Shown here in pieces: positions 50,161 through 62,869 of a stretch of 64,000 nucleotides of DNA. Source of the DNA: Enoplosus armatus (Eukaryota; Chordata; Actinopteri; Centrarchiformes; Enoplosidae); contig NC_092186.1 in assembly GCF_043641665.1 (NCBI RefSeq), positions 15,636,001 to 15,700,000 on the forward strand. Direction: 5' to 3'. How positions within the stretch are numbered: position 1 is the stretch's first letter; each line of letters opens with the position of its first letter. The notes under the pieces are model-generated. The model searched no databases, was not told the origin of the DNA, and saw only the letters and a list, made by a program, of their open reading frames with translations. Made by a program: the position numbers and the translations under genes.

Positions 50161-51829
50161 ATGAATTGGGCGAGTCCTGATTTCAGACACATGTTGACTG
50201 GGACGACATAATGAGTAAACAATAACTAGCACAATACAGGCTTTCCTCCAGCTTATCCATTCTACCTTTCACTTCCTGCCTCATTCTAAATTTCGAGCGT
50301 TATCAGAATCACATGACTGCAAACAACGCGCCTAGCTAATTGTGATCCTGTGAGTGAGTTTCACCTCCAGCTCATAGAGAGGCTTCACATCTAAAAATGT
50401 GAAAACAAAAGCAACATCTATGATAATCCTTCATTAATCAGTTCAACAATGTATATTCACTGGAATCATACATGTATCATCAATATGGGGATAACTTCGA
50501 TTTAGCCAAAAATACACTTTATACCCTTTATTCAATTTCTTCCAGGTATTCACTACATATATTATATGAGTCTGGACAGACATGGATGTAAACTGCATAT
50601 TGACTGATTGGGAGAAGCGTACAACACGGGGCAGTAATTCTAGTTTATGTAAGAATCTTTTAAGAATTGGGACATATTTTGTGCTGAATGGTGAGAGTTG
50701 AAGTGTCATTGTCTATTCTCTCTCTTCCAAGATGATCCTGCTGTAAGTTTTATTTTTCTAAAGGAATAAGCCAAGTTTTACCCACAGACATTTTCTGCTG
50801 GCTCAGGGGTATGTGTTTTTTTTGTTTTTTTTTACCATGGAGGAAATAAATTCCTAACCAGTGGAAAGCGTCTTCTGACTACATTACCACAGAAGACGAG
50901 ACAGGGTCATCTGTCAAACAGCCAAGAAATATAGAGTCAGAGAAGGGCATGGTAGAAGCTGCTAGCAATAGAAAGACAATTACTGCTTCTTCAACAAAAA
51001 TGTCTACAACAAAAGCTTGCTCTGAAAACCCCTGGACTGGACTACACACTTGGTCATCTGGTGCAAGTACTTTGCTTTGACAATATAGTTATAGCAAGGT
51101 ACTGTAACAGGCAGCTGCATATTATGTGGGCTGACACACACAGAGGGTATAAAATATTGAATTTTCAAGTGATCCTTTAAAAAACATCATCTTAGCAAGT
51201 TTGGAAATACTTATTAGTGACAGCACAGCCAGTGATTGCTAAATAAGAGCTGTCTTCAATCTATGGAGCTGCATCATTTGATGTAGACTAACTGTGTTGT
51301 AAACACTTTAGAGAAAGTAAATAGCTTTCAGTTCATCTGTAATTTCTGTGTGTGTCAAGTTTGGTTTTCTCCCATGCTGTAAAACATGTCAAAACATCCA
51401 TGTAATCTGCTTTGGTGTAATTTAACAAGGTAATAGGTCTCTAGTGGTTTTTAAAGCACTGTGGGTGGGGAAGCTTTCACCTCATGAAAGGTTATTGAGT
51501 GGTAGACTTTTACGAGTAAAAGGCCTCTAGTTTCTAAATAAATTCTTCAAAGCAAGGCAAAGTTCTGTTTTCTTATTGTTTTTAATTATCAAGTTAAATA
51601 AATGTAAATAAACTAAACTCTCTCGAGACATAAGCAGCTGCAAATCTTAGGTACGAATGCTGCAGTAGACTGCTATCACACTGATTTTCAACATAGTCCT
51701 CATTACTTAATACTTAAATATCCACATAGATAATGTGCCTTTTGAATTGATTCACCCAACTAACTAACTCACTTAGCAATGACCTGTTAACTCTCTTTGT
51801 AAACCATCACACACATAAATAGAATAGTG

Positions 51830-51832
<3 letters not shown>

Positions 51833-51881
<49 letters not shown>
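51833..51881. repeat. TA microsatellite
   Basis: A pure TA run of 49 bp, which is self-complementary and could form a hairpin or cruciform. Confidence 0.97.
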
Positions 51882-51884
<3 letters not shown>

Positions 51885-52583
51885 ATATAGATAAAGTAAA
51901 AAGACACAATTTTCATTTAGAGAAAGGCAAAAGCCCACAAAAAATGTGTCTGTGCCCATGGATGCAAACTTTAAGACACATGAACTTCCAGACGTGGGAA
52001 TATGCTGCTGTACACATATGTACACGCACACAAATGTTCATGCACACACACCATCACTGAGAGCCAGGGGCACAGTGACCTTTTCACGGACCCCAGAAAG
52101 CAGCTTGATGGCTAATCTGAGAGAAAACAATCACTTTTCATCTGTATTTGAGCAGCAAGTGGGAGCTTTTTATGTCCCAGATGTGAAGCAACATTAATCA
52201 CCTTTGCCTGCATTTCAGCTACGGCCAAATGGCCAAGGCCCCAGCATATTGGCGACGACCGTGATGCTGCCTTTTCCAGCCTCTATGAGAGCTGCCAAAT
52301 AGCAATGCTATGTTCAGCCAGGGCCCCCAGATAAGGCACATATGCCTGTGAAGTCAAACTTTTCCTTATTTTCTCACACCTCATTTTGACTTCAAAGTAA
52401 TTAGAGATATGAAACATCAAAGAATTTTAATTATTCGTTATCAGTTATCAGTGTATCATCAAGATTTAACTACCCTGTTAGGCTTTGCTGACGCTTTATA
52501 CTGTATGCTCCTTATGTAACATAAAACATCACCTTTGGCATATTCTCATCTACCTTGTGTTTGCGGTATGTGTTAATGTGTAG

Positions 52584-52670
52584 GAGGAGGACATCTTGGA
52601 TCTGCTGGAGCAGTGTGAACTGGACGACGAGAAGCTGATGGGCAAAACCTCCAGGCAACGAGGCCCTAAG
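52584..52670 (+). CDS. ttll7: ttll7 coding exon 13 (acidic helix)
   Basis: Residues 501-529 read EEDILDLLEQCELDDEKLMG then KTSRQRGPK, nearly identical to human TTLL7. The acceptor TGTAG ends at 52583 and the donor GTGGGT starts at 52671. Phase is 0 at both ends. Confidence 0.97.
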
Positions 52671-55054
52671 GTGGGTGAGAGTAAGAGAGAGGTAGAGAGA
52701 CACAGAAACCAAGAGGGAGGAGGGAAAATAAGGGCCACATGTCTCAAGGGACCTGAGAAAAAGTGCAAAGAAAAGTGTCAGAAAGACAGAAAGAGGGAGG
52801 GAGGGGAGGAGGCAGGTAGGCAGATGCCTGGAGCTAACGCCCACAGAAAGCACATAGGACGTGATTCAGAAAAATACAGAGGGGGTAGCGGGTTAGGGGA
52901 GGAAGAAAAGAATCAGAAAGAGGCCCAAAGAAAAGATCCAACTCCCCTAGGGGACAGCTGTCAGGCTGTCTCTCTCACTCTCTCCATGCTATCTTTCTTT
53001 CAGTCTATCTCCCCCTCTCTCTCTCTCTCTCTCTCTGTCACATACACCTATACGCCCCCTCGATTTCCCACGACAGCACATTACTCCCTCCATCACCTTG
53101 CTTCACTCCCCTCCCGTCACCTCTCCATCCCCGTTCTCTCCTTGCACATCTACATCCATCCCTCACTCGAGGGCTAAATTGGCTGGAACACTCAAAGAGT
53201 ATGTTAGGGACTCGACAGGGAAGTTTAGCGCTGCATTAGAGAGGCCTTAGCTGAAATGAGGACTTGTTCAGACACAATCACTGTTGTCCAAATTAATTTG
53301 GACCCCGTCAGTTTCAATGCTGCTGAGTGTGCGGAGAGAGACGTTGAGAGCAGGGGAAAGAAAGAGCTGTGACGGATAGATTCACTCCTCTGGGTGTAGT
53401 GCTCGCAAGCCATCTGGTGAAACTGAACCAACGAGTGTGCGAAAGCTAGAAGAGAGGAGTGAGGCAAAGGGATTAGAGTCAGGGTTTTGAGGGAAGGAAG
53501 GGGCCGCTATGGTTTGTTATCGCTGAGGAATGAGGACGAGAGGTGGAAGGCAAGGAAGGCAGGAAGTAAAATGGTGAAAGAAGGGAGAGCTACTTTCAGT
53601 TTTCTTTCTCTTTTTCCCCCTTTTTTTATTGTCTTCCTCTGTCTTTTTGACTCCTACCTTTCTAATTATGACATACACCTTGTCATATTTGTTCCTTTTG
53701 GTGTTGGCCTCATCCCTCACCTTTCTCCTCAGCTCACCATTTAGTTTTGTTTTACCCAATCTCTCTTCACACATATCCAAAGTTTCTTTCTCTCTCTCTC
53801 CTCGTCTATTCAGTGTCTGGCATTCTCTCTTTGCCTTGCTCTCCACTGTTTATCCACTGTCTGTTCCTGTCTCCTTGTCTCTCTCCACTCGTATGTTCAG
53901 TGTCCTTTTCTCTCTCACTCTCATTTCCGCTCTCCCCGTCTATTCAATGCCTCCTCTGTTTCTCCCCGCTGCCATACTCAGATTCACCTTGTCCTCCTCT
54001 TTATTTCTCTCCCCATCAATCTGATGTTCCCATCTTCCCTTTTATTTTCCTCTCATGTATTTAATCTCTCTCTGTCTCTGTCCTCCTCTATCACTCACCC
54101 ACACAGCTAGCTAGCGGTGACTGTGTAAGCCCTGTGATCACTTCCTGCCCATTAATTTGGGTGGCCTGACAGCACTGCCCGAGCCAACAGTTGAATAACA
54201 GATGAACAAATGCTTTATTAATGCTATCAGTGTGTCCCCTTCCAGGATGTGATACAGACACTCAACTTAATGAACTCCTACCTAAAGAAAAAGATGTGTT
54301 TGTGTCATGATTTCATGTGTGCAGAAGTCAGCCACTTAGCTGAGATTATCATCCTACAATCTTTGTCATTAAAAGAAATTACATTTTGAGTTTCAGAATT
54401 CAAGTCTCACAGTTGCTCCAACATGACATAAGTCTTTTCACTTGTGTCAAAGTGGGAACATCACAGACGTCTTCAGAAGTTCCAACTGCACTTGTACACA
54501 CAGTCGTTCTCTCGTATCATTTACACAGAACGTCAGATATGTAAAACATTTAATATCTTTGAAACTTTTACTGAGTTTAACCTTTACATATCCTGGTCAA
54601 TTTTGTTCAAGGTACGAAGCCACTCATGTTCCTATTCATACTTACAGCCAGGCTCATAAAGGAGTGCATGTGTAATTGTGTGTCTGTGCATAATGAGCCT
54701 GCAAGCAAACATACACACATGTGGGCACGCCGTGTCACCACCAGGTCTCCCAGTGACAGATGGTAATGGACTGAGGGTGAGGAGAGGCTGAGGGAGGCTG
54801 ACAACATCTCAATGTCTTTATGTTTAAGTGTGTGCGTGTGCTTGTTTATTCTTGTACTTATGTCCTTGTGAGGGGCTGTTTGAGTTTTAGACCTTTGGAA
54901 GGAGGAAAAATTTGGATGGTTGGTCTGTGTATATGTGAACCAATTCTTCTACTACATGGATCTGGGTATGCACATTCTGCTCTTAATGATAGTATGTCTT
55001 GTGAATATATGCGTATTTGCCTCAGGTGTCTATATCTGTGTTTGTCCCTGCCAG
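52671..55054 (+). other. ttll7 intron 13
   Basis: A 2.4-kb intron showing alternating strand asymmetry: purine-rich at about 52672-52940, pyrimidine-rich at about 52965-53165, purine-rich at about 53330-53590, and pyrimidine-rich at about 53590-54110. No exon was recognised. Confidence 0.8.
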
Positions 55055-55283
55055 CCTTTGACCGCCATGCCAGAATGCAGTCAGACTCCACGACGTCAAC
55101 GACCAGACTACCTGGCTGACTTTACCAGTGGAAGCAGTGCTGATAACTCCTGCTCGTCCTCAGACGAAGAAGAGGAGGAAGAGAGGAGGAAAGCAGGAGG
55201 AGGAAGAGGCGGAGAGAAGAGAGAGAAGAAAGTTTCCTACGACCTTGGGGACAGCAAGGAGAAGAACTTGGCTGAGCGCTCAG
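55055..55283 (+). CDS. ttll7: ttll7 coding exon 14 (Ser/Glu-rich disordered segment)
   Basis: Residues 530-605 plus one base hold a variable region with SSADNSCSSSDEEEEEERRK (556-575) and the conserved EKREKKVSYDL. Human TTLL7 has a comparable Ser/acidic stretch and EKQVTYNL at this place. The segment is likely disordered; the acidic run could mimic a tubulin tail, which is inference. The acceptor CTGCCAG ends at 55054 and the donor GTAAAG starts at 55284. Confidence 0.93.
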
Positions 55284-56391
55284 GTAAAGCGGCAGGATGT
55301 ATAAAAGTGTCCAAGAATGTCTTTATTAGGAAGCCAGAGCGTGGAGGTCTGACAGGGACCTTGTTTCCTGCGATCTTTCTTTCTTTCTGTCTTTACTTTT
55401 TGCTTGCTTGCTTTCTCTTCATTTTGCTTGTTCTCTCTTCCTCCTGCCCTGTTTGTTGGTTTCTTTCTGTCTTAGCTGGAACCTTCCATCTGATAACAGC
55501 AGTTAGCATGATTGCTAAAACAACTTTTCAGTTGTGTAAATGTGCACAGTCAGACACTTACATTTTCAAGATTTGTATTAGACAGCAGAGATAGCGAGCG
55601 TGAATGTATGTGAGGATGCAATAATTGATCCTGTGACGCTACAAGCACATGACATACACTCCGGCCTGGTACACTTTCCACATTTCAACAGTTTGAAAAA
55701 TATTCATAGCTGTACAGAACACATTTCCATATACATGCACATGCACTCACACTTTTTAAATACAAATGCTGAGAGTTTTGCTTTGATCAGTACCTACAGT
55801 GCACACACGTACACACTCTTGCAGCAGCAGTGTGGAGGCAGGTCGTGATGGTGAGAGCCAGCAGGGGCTACATTACAGATGTTCATCAGCCCACCAGTAT
55901 TTATGTGCCTAATTGATGTGAAAAAGTGGTAGTAGATCCTTTGATTTTAATTAAAGTGTAAGCAGGGTGCTCATAGCCTGTGACTCATGGGATGAGGCTC
56001 TTTGCTGCCGAATTCCTAAGTAAAGGAGTTTCCTAGCTTCACACACTAGCTGGACACACACACAAATGTCGAAGCACTGAAAAGCACTTGAGGAAAGAAA
56101 AGTGTCCTGAACATTATAGTTCCAGTGAATGGAAGGTGAAGATAGGAGGGAATTTGATCGAAAGAGACCTTGAAAAATACCTTGTTGTTTACTTCGAAAA
56201 CACCTTTGAGTTTAATGCTGAAATATCCCGTGTTATAGGAGTGATAAGTCTCAAGCATTCACACAAATTTGCATACATCAACTCACTTTCAGCTTTCTGA
56301 AGTAAGAAAGAGGGCACCTTTCACAGCTGTCTACGTGCCAGCCTTGGAAAGAAAAAATTATCCGGTTGCATTGTGGGCTGCCGGTTTTACC

Positions 56392-56460
56392 AGAATCAGA
56401 ATCAGAATCAGAATCAGAAACTGTTTATTGCCAAGTAACATACATTACATTACATACATT
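56392..56460. repeat. (CAGAAT)n plus TTTATTGCCAAGTA repeat end
   Basis: Four to five AGAATC hexamers followed by CTGTTTATTGCCAAGTAACA match a widespread teleost interspersed repeat terminus. A short similar piece is at about 16480-16500. Confidence 0.6.
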
Positions 56461-56541
56461 ACTGCTCAATAGAGAGGACCCTTGCATGAGCTCAATCTAT
56501 TTGTCACAAAATAAGGAACAAATCAAAAGCCCAACTTTTGG

Positions 56542-56543
<2 letters not shown>

Positions 56544-56589
<46 letters not shown>

Positions 56590-56618
56590 TATATGTGTGT
56601 GCGTGCGTGCGTGCGTAT
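56544..56618. repeat. TG/GCGT microsatellite
   Basis: A TG run passing into GTGC/GTAT variants. Confidence 0.95.
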
Positions 56619-56806
56619 GTGCAGATAGACGTGGCAACCCTGCCAAGCCCTACTCCATACCAAGCCACCAAAGAGCTGCTAGGACTAAGCCCCATAATGC
56701 TCTCATTTGGCAATGACCAAACCTCGGAAGGTTCAGCAGCCACACACACAAACACACATCGACAGACAGACACTTATAATCACTTGTGTGCACACTTGAT
56801 GTCAAG

Positions 56807-56830
56807 ACACACACACACACACACACACAC
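56807..56830. repeat. (CA)12 microsatellite
   Basis: A pure CA run in ttll7 intron 14. Confidence 0.9.
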
Positions 56831-57291
56831 GCACTGCACGAATAGTAAAACACACACTAATACACTGGCTGGTAGACAAGTTGGAGGAGTTTCAAGGGTG
56901 ATGGAGAGTGTCAGTGTGGGTCTTCAGCTTTATTTTTTGTGAATTTGCGTGTGTTTTCCGTGTGTTTGTCTAGTGTGTGTGTGTCTGAGACAGAGAGCTG
57001 CCTTTTAATCCATCCCCAAACCAGACAGGACTACTGTTAGGTTTCTGGTTTCGACGACATATGCTGCGGTTGTTAATAACATACACTGGGCCACTGGGCC
57101 AGTGTGCCAGAGTGGGAGCATTTTAATGCCACACTTCATCTCCAAAGCCACCCCGCAACGGATGGAAAGCAGAGAGGAGAGCTTGGCAGTGACTGGGGCA
57201 CTAAGACAGGAGGTGAAGAAAATAAATTTAAGTGTTACAGTGAGTCAATGTCCCTCCCTGCCCCCTCCCTCTCTCTTCTGTTTCTCTACAG

Positions 57292-57587
57292 GTCGCATGC
57301 ACTGGAAACCTCCAATCAAGTCGCTCAAAACCAGTCCCGCCCCCTCTGCTTCCCCAACACTTTCTGGTCCAATCAGGCGCTCCATCTCCTGCCCTCGCTC
57401 AATTGCCTCCCTCTCATCGCCCAATGAGGTGCGGGCGTTGTCCACCAGGCCTTCCCCTACAGTACCCATGGCCACTCCCCTCATCAGGCCGAGCTCCGCC
57501 ACGCTGCGCTCTCACTCACTGAGCCGCAGTGGCTCCGCCCACCGTGTGCCTCACAGCAACAGCCTGGGGACCATCCACTCCAACATA
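57292..57587 (+). CDS. ttll7: ttll7 coding exon 15 (Ser/Arg/Pro-rich tail)
   Basis: Residues 606-704 include PIRRSISCPRS, which matches IRRSVSCPRS of human TTLL7, and later RPSSATLRSHSLSRSGSAHR and VPHSNS. The exon has no stop in this frame and joins in phase to both neighbours. The Arg-x-x-Ser sites are plausible basophilic kinase targets, which is inference. The acceptor CTACAG ends at 57291 and the donor GTAAGT starts at 57588. Confidence 0.93.
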
Positions 57588-58899
57588 GTAAGTTATTTGA
57601 CACACACACAAAGAAGGGTTTACCTCTTTACAATTCAGAATGTGTCAGATAAGTTGTCAGTCACAGAAAAGTATGCTAAATTCATTTTCAAATAGTCAAG
57701 CTGTCATATTGCTCACTGTGGCAATCCTCTGTTGATCCACTACTCCAAGTAGGTTTAAAGTAAACAATCAAGAATTACTTTCCAGTTTTATTTCACCAAA
57801 GTCTGAGGCACAAATTGTTCATCGTAGATTTTACCTTTCCCCATTGCTTTTCTCCTCCTGTGGTGTATATTGTATCCGGGCCCACAAGGAATTTCTTAAG
57901 AAGCTCCTTCAGTACTGTATAGGCCTACTGTAGTCCACCACAATGATCTGCTTTTATGTTGCCATCTGTTGCTTTCTGCCTGCCTCCTCCATTCCCCTTC
58001 CTTCTTTACAAGCTGGTAACCTTTGGATACAGTGGAATGAAATGAAATGGAGCAGAAAAAACAAAGTGGAAAACCTTTGTATTGAAAAAGGCCACAGAGT
58101 GCAAAGTGACAGGAGAATTTCTTTAGATTTTTCTTTTTACCTTCTTGCACACTTGACTTCCCTGTGGAAATCAAACATGTGGGGATAAGTACATGCTGGT
58201 GCAGGAAATCTCAACTTGCTCAGTGAATTGCTGTAGCAATAATAAAAAGATATTTTGAGAAGGTTATTTTTATACAAAGCATGTTACTGATACTGCTCTG
58301 TGCTAATTGCTACATAAAGAAAATAATGATCTGTGACTATAATAGGTGGCAGCATGATCATAAATTAATGAGCACTCAGGGCAAAAATGCTGCTCGTAAA
58401 ATGTCTGTGAAATTTAAAGTTCCCCTGATAACTTGAAACAACAAATTTACATAATACAGTAATAACACATTACACCCTGCTCACATTGTTTGTTAACAAA
58501 CACTCATGTGTGAATTCAACTTTATGCTCTCTTGTGCGGAGGTGATTTGGAGGAGCCCCCTACATAAATTGGCATTGATAAAATGTTGTCTGACACAAAA
58601 TTAATTTGCCTTTATCGTCAGGGGAAAATACCATTAATTGACAGGTAATTAATAATGAAAAGAATCATTAATGGCAGCTGTTTAAGTGATTACATCTACT
58701 TAATGTACTTTGCTCTAAAACGTGAATGGTCCTGATAACTAAAACACCAGCTTTATATAAATGTCTCTTTCATGTCTGTTAATGTCATGCTGTATGTGTT
58801 GAACATGATATGACACTATAGTGTTTAATGAAACCTTTAGCTTAATATTAATGTATCTGTGTGCTCAATTGGTTTCTTTCTATTTGTGTGTGCGTGCAG
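57588..58899 (+). other. ttll7 intron 15
   Basis: A 1.3-kb intron with no recognised repeat or gene. Confidence 0.8.
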
Positions 58900-59034
58900 G
58901 GTGATCCACTGATAAACCTGAGGAGTAAAGAGCAGGAGGCCGAGCTGGTGCGCCAGACTCTGGCCGCACTCACCGCCATGAGGATCAGGTTTCCGGGAAA
59001 AACCGAGGAAGAGGCTGAGGCTGTGCTGGATGAG
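58900..59034 (+). CDS. ttll7: ttll7 coding exon 16
   Basis: Residues 705-749 read GDPLINLRSKEQEAELVRQT, LAALTAMRIRFPGKTEEEAE then AVLDE. LRxxKEQE and MxIRFPGK are shared with human TTLL7. The acceptor GTGCAG ends at 58899 and the donor GTGGGT starts at 59035. Phase is 0 at both ends. Confidence 0.96.
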
Positions 59035-62000
59035 GTGGGTGCACTATTTCTATTGTATTTGTGTGTGCACCTTATACAATAATCAAATTGTGTATTTTTG
59101 TATGTCCAAATGAGTCAGATTCAGAGACAGAAAATGTAACAAACTAGCGTAAGAAAAAGACAAATAAACCAGGAAGAGAAGGTGGAAATGAACATGGAGT
59201 ACAAGTGAAATCCTGACCCTCTGTATTCCCAGAGCCCCGTCTGTGGCCAGGTGCGGTCATTCTGCAGCCTAACTAAAAGAGACCTCCTCGCCTCCATCCA
59301 CAATAGCCTGTCCACTCTGGCTTGGCTCCCATTGTCTTTCAAATGACCCCAGTGACAACCTGTCGGTCAGTTTGCAGCCCTGCTCTATTCCCCACTGCTC
59401 CTTTGTATTAATCAGTGCCTCCTCTATTTCTGGTCAGATCTCTGTGTCCTTGCATTTGGTGCGTGTATGTGTGTGTTTGTACTTGTGTGTTTGTGCTATT
59501 GCTAAAGCTATTCATTCAATTTATTCATTCAACTGTACAAACAGTAGAAGAATTGGCTCCTATGCATGAAACACAGCAGTTTAAGTTTAATGCATGCACT
59601 CGCCAAACGTCTTTATTTGGTTTATGGAAAATGTCAAAATTGCAATAGAAAAAGCTATAATGGTTATTGCATTTTGTCAAAGCAATAAGAATAGAAAAAA
59701 ACCCAAAGAGAGGCAGAGGCTCACCTTCAATTCACACCACAAGCAACACATCAGTGGCACAAAAGTACTATGAAAGCATCCATCCGTCCAATCTACACCG
59801 ACTCTGACCTCTGATACGGCCGTCGCTGTCCTCAGAACCAGCTGTCTCTTCATCACCACAGGTCCCGCGGTGCTGAAAGGACAGCAGCCAGCCAGACTGT
59901 CTGCACCACGGTTACTAATGACAGAAATACCACCAAAACAAAAGGTTTTTAGTAGGCTACATGAGAGGAAGGTGTTTCTCTTAGTTTATTTATGTCACAT
60001 TCTGGCCAAAGTGCAAGGTCAACGGTCCCTCTCTCACTTCCTTCAAAAAGCCAATGGGTAAAATAGCTGGGTGGCAAGAAGCCTTGCAAGGTTTTGACTC
60101 TGCTGTGCAAGATGTAGTCACGACAACTAGATGGCCATCATAGGTACCGTTGAGCAAGAGGCGACTATTGAATCACCAAATGCAAGCTGCTCAAGGTGGT
60201 CCTGGTGGTCTGAGAAACCCTGTAGAAGTTGGGTTGACATTATTTTAATTTATCAGTAAGACTCAGAAAAAAAAGGGCAGTGATTCAACTGACAAAATGC
60301 AAGCTGACTTGGGAGCTTCATTACTGGTGATTCGAGTCATTGATGTTTCGGGGGAAGCCCTAAAATCTTCACATGCAAAATCTTGCACCCAACCATCATA
60401 ACCTTTCAAACATAAATGTAATTTGCCATGTGAATCTTAGTGATAGTCAGTGACATGTTCATCCTCAGTTCTTACTTACCTATTTGTTATTACATGTGTT
60501 GTAACACACATAAGGTCACACATAAGGGCTAATATTGATTGGATTATGAACATTTCTTAATACAATTCAGGTCAGTTCAAGTTTATGCAAGTGTTAAGCA
60601 TATCGTTGTTATAATTAAGGTTAGGGCAAGCCACCAAGTAACTACTGCAAGTCCATACGATGTCCTCACAAGAAGAGCAAAAGCAGTTTGTGTGTGTGTG
60701 ACATCTGGGTGTGTCGGGGTTGTGAGAGACAATTACCGCCACACCTGTACTGTTAACAAACCCTAATGAGAGCACCATGGAAACGCAGATGAGCAACTGC
60801 ACCTGTGCTGCTCACTCTTTGCCTCAGGAGAATAGAAGTGTTCACTTGGCATGAAAACAATCTTTGGCAATTCATGTTTTCCATGATATAAAGTTGAGGT
60901 CTAATTGGACTAATGATGTGTGTGTATCAGAGTAATTGCCTCCTTTATCTTTCACTCAAAACCTGCTTTTTTTGGTCGCAGTTGGAACCACTGAAAGGTG
61001 AAATGTATCGAGTATGTTTTGTTGTGTTTTAATTGAGGGTAATCTGTGCACATATGAAACAAATGTGACAAATGAGCGTGCATCTTACCAGACAAGGTTC
61101 ATAAGGTTCTTATCGAGAGAGAATACTCAACAAGCAAACTTTCTGGAAAGCCCACCAAAGTGTTCACTGTATACCTTAGCTCTGTATCTGTGAATGCTTG
61201 TGGATTGTTTTTTGTGTGTGTGTGTGCGTAAACATAAAGTTCACACTGGAGATTCCCAATGGGAGTACTGTTTGCAGGGGATCTAGCATGCTACGTGAGA
61301 GGTTTATGTGCACCAGTGGGGAGATGTAGACTAAGTCAACAGAGCAACAATAACAGTGCCTGTAGGTACACAGTGATGTTGGCACTAGGAGCAAGTGCAT
61401 GGTAATATCCAGCACAGCTTTTGAGCATATGACACATGCCCCAAGGATTTTTGACACACCCGCAAAACATAGAACTAAAGATAAAGACTTGATTTTTCAT
61501 TTATCCCTGAGTTGTGCTGCATTTAAATTCACCTAAAGATACCACACAAAAGTCTGTGACAGACAAGCACTGTATCTGTGAATGCTCGCCACATTTTACA
61601 TGTTGAAATCATGTTTGAAAATGACCTCAAGACATTTTTCCATAGAAGAAACTTTGGCAGTCCACCTACTTACAGATAATTAACATTTCCATAAAATGTT
61701 TTACATGGCTCATATGTAAATAAAAGTAGTCATGTTCCTGTACAGGTACAAAAAATGGTTTGCGTATGGCATCCAAACCAGTCACGATAAATTAAGTTAG
61801 TTAAACGATGCTTTAAAGTCTCCGCCTTGATCATGGAGATCATTCTGAAGCCGGAGATTTGACTTTGAAGACTGACAGACTTCTGCAAGATAAAACCTAC
61901 AGAAATTGTGTGTAGCTGTGTGTAAAACTGGCTGGAGATTGGTGCCAACATTTTAAAACTACGCACGAGGATAAAATAACATACAGTGTAGTGATGTGCA

Positions 62001-62788
62001 GCAGTAAACAATCCCTCCCCTCTTACAGTATATTTTCTGTAATGCAAGAGGGTTCCTGTTTCCAGATGCCAAGTATCACATAAGCATTGCAGCTTTATCT
62101 GTAATATTCCCATCATGTTCCAATATGGAACTTTTCCATAATAGAGACCTATGTGTGAAAGCCAAAAACACATTACGTCAACAGATAGGTGAACCAAGCA
62201 ATGTCACAGATTCCATGTCTGAACTGAGGTGTGAAAGAAAGTCTGCCAGGAGGAGAAGTGACAGTGGGAATGAGCTCTAGACTTTGTCAGTATGTTCTAT
62301 TTCTGATGCATTGTTATATCTTGAAAAACTAAAAGAAAGAACTTCAGGTTTAACTGTGCTCGAGCTTGAAAGTGACAAGTTCCTGTAGAGTAGCATGATG
62401 ATGATACCTTCAACAAGGCCTGTCCTCATGTTTAAAATGCGTCTTCATTTCTCCTTGCAGGTGTCTTTCTAGCTTAATCTGTTCATTTTATTGTTGCTGT
62501 TTTTGGCAGCGATTGAACTGCACAGCACAATGACTGCCATGTAAAATCACTGTAGTAACCCTGGGCTTTGACGGAGGATTACTGGGAAACAGCAGATGTA
62601 ATACAATGGCAGTGGAGTAGACTTGCAGTGTTCAAAATGATTCATATAAAATGCTCTGAGGGTGACTTTAAATATTTTGCTTGTTTGTAATTCTACTTCT
62701 TAAAGAATAGTGGTCTGTATTAAAACAAGTTTTGAGCATGTACAAAAGATTATTTTTCACGGTTTTAACCTCGACTTTTCTTCCACAG
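59035..62788 (+). other. ttll7 intron 16
   Basis: A 3.8-kb intron without a recognised transposon or nested gene. A 17-base word is shared between about 61180 and 61570. Confidence 0.8.
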
Positions 62789-62869
62789 ATCCTCGACAAC
62801 TGGAAATACCATAAATCAAAGGTGGCCTCCTATTGGCTAGTGAAGCTGGACTCTACCAAACAACGGAAG
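62789..62869 (+). CDS. ttll7: ttll7 coding exon 17 (last in the window)
   Basis: Residues 750-776 read ILDNWKYHKSKVASYWLVKL then DSTKQRK, nearly identical to human TTLL7. The acceptor TTCCACAG ends at 62788 and the donor GTGAGT starts at 62870. The following human residues (VLDIVK onward) are not encoded in the remaining 1.1 kb. Confidence 0.97.

Larger units (their letters stand above)
46628..52583 (+). other. ttll7 intron 12 (probable GC-AG intron)
   Basis: A 6.0-kb intron. It holds a dispersed fish repeat at about 49490-50160 and an AT microsatellite at 51833-51881. No other exon was recognised. Confidence 0.8.
55284..57291 (+). other. ttll7 intron 14
   Basis: A 2.0-kb intron with a fish repeat end at about 56392-56460, a TG microsatellite at 56544-56618 and a CA run at 56807-56830. 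Confidence 0.8.
13368..62869 (+). other. ttll7: ttll7 locus: tubulin polyglutamylase, 17 coding exons, 3' end outside the window
   Basis: Seventeen exons splice to 776 codons with consistent phases, matching vertebrate TTLL7 from the initiator Met. TTLL7 adds glutamate chains to tubulin C-terminal tails, preferring beta-tubulin, and is prominent in neurons. Order seen: a basic N-terminal segment (residues 29-38), a TTL/ATP-grasp core (about 40-380) with the KPANGAMGHG nucleotide-binding motif (Lys160), KFDLRIYILV (201-210), LTNYSVNK (248-255) and metal-site residues Asp336, Glu349 and Asn351. Next come cationic microtubule-binding helices (about 382-450), an acidic EEDILDLLEQ segment (501-510), a Ser/Glu-rich then Ser/Arg/Pro-rich tail (530-704), and a conserved C-terminal region. 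Human TTLL7 has 887 residues, so roughly 110 C-terminal residues are missing beyond the right edge. No frameshift or stop was found. Confidence 0.96.

Noticed and set aside
52596..53177. 193-codon frame running on from exon 13
   Set aside because: Only 52584-52670 is conserved TTLL7. The rest is purine-rich intron read-through past a good GTGGGT donor.
61176..61590. 17-base word CTGTATCTGTGAATGCT repeated near 61180 and 61570
   Set aside because: The match does not extend beyond the word; likely chance or a tiny repeat relic.
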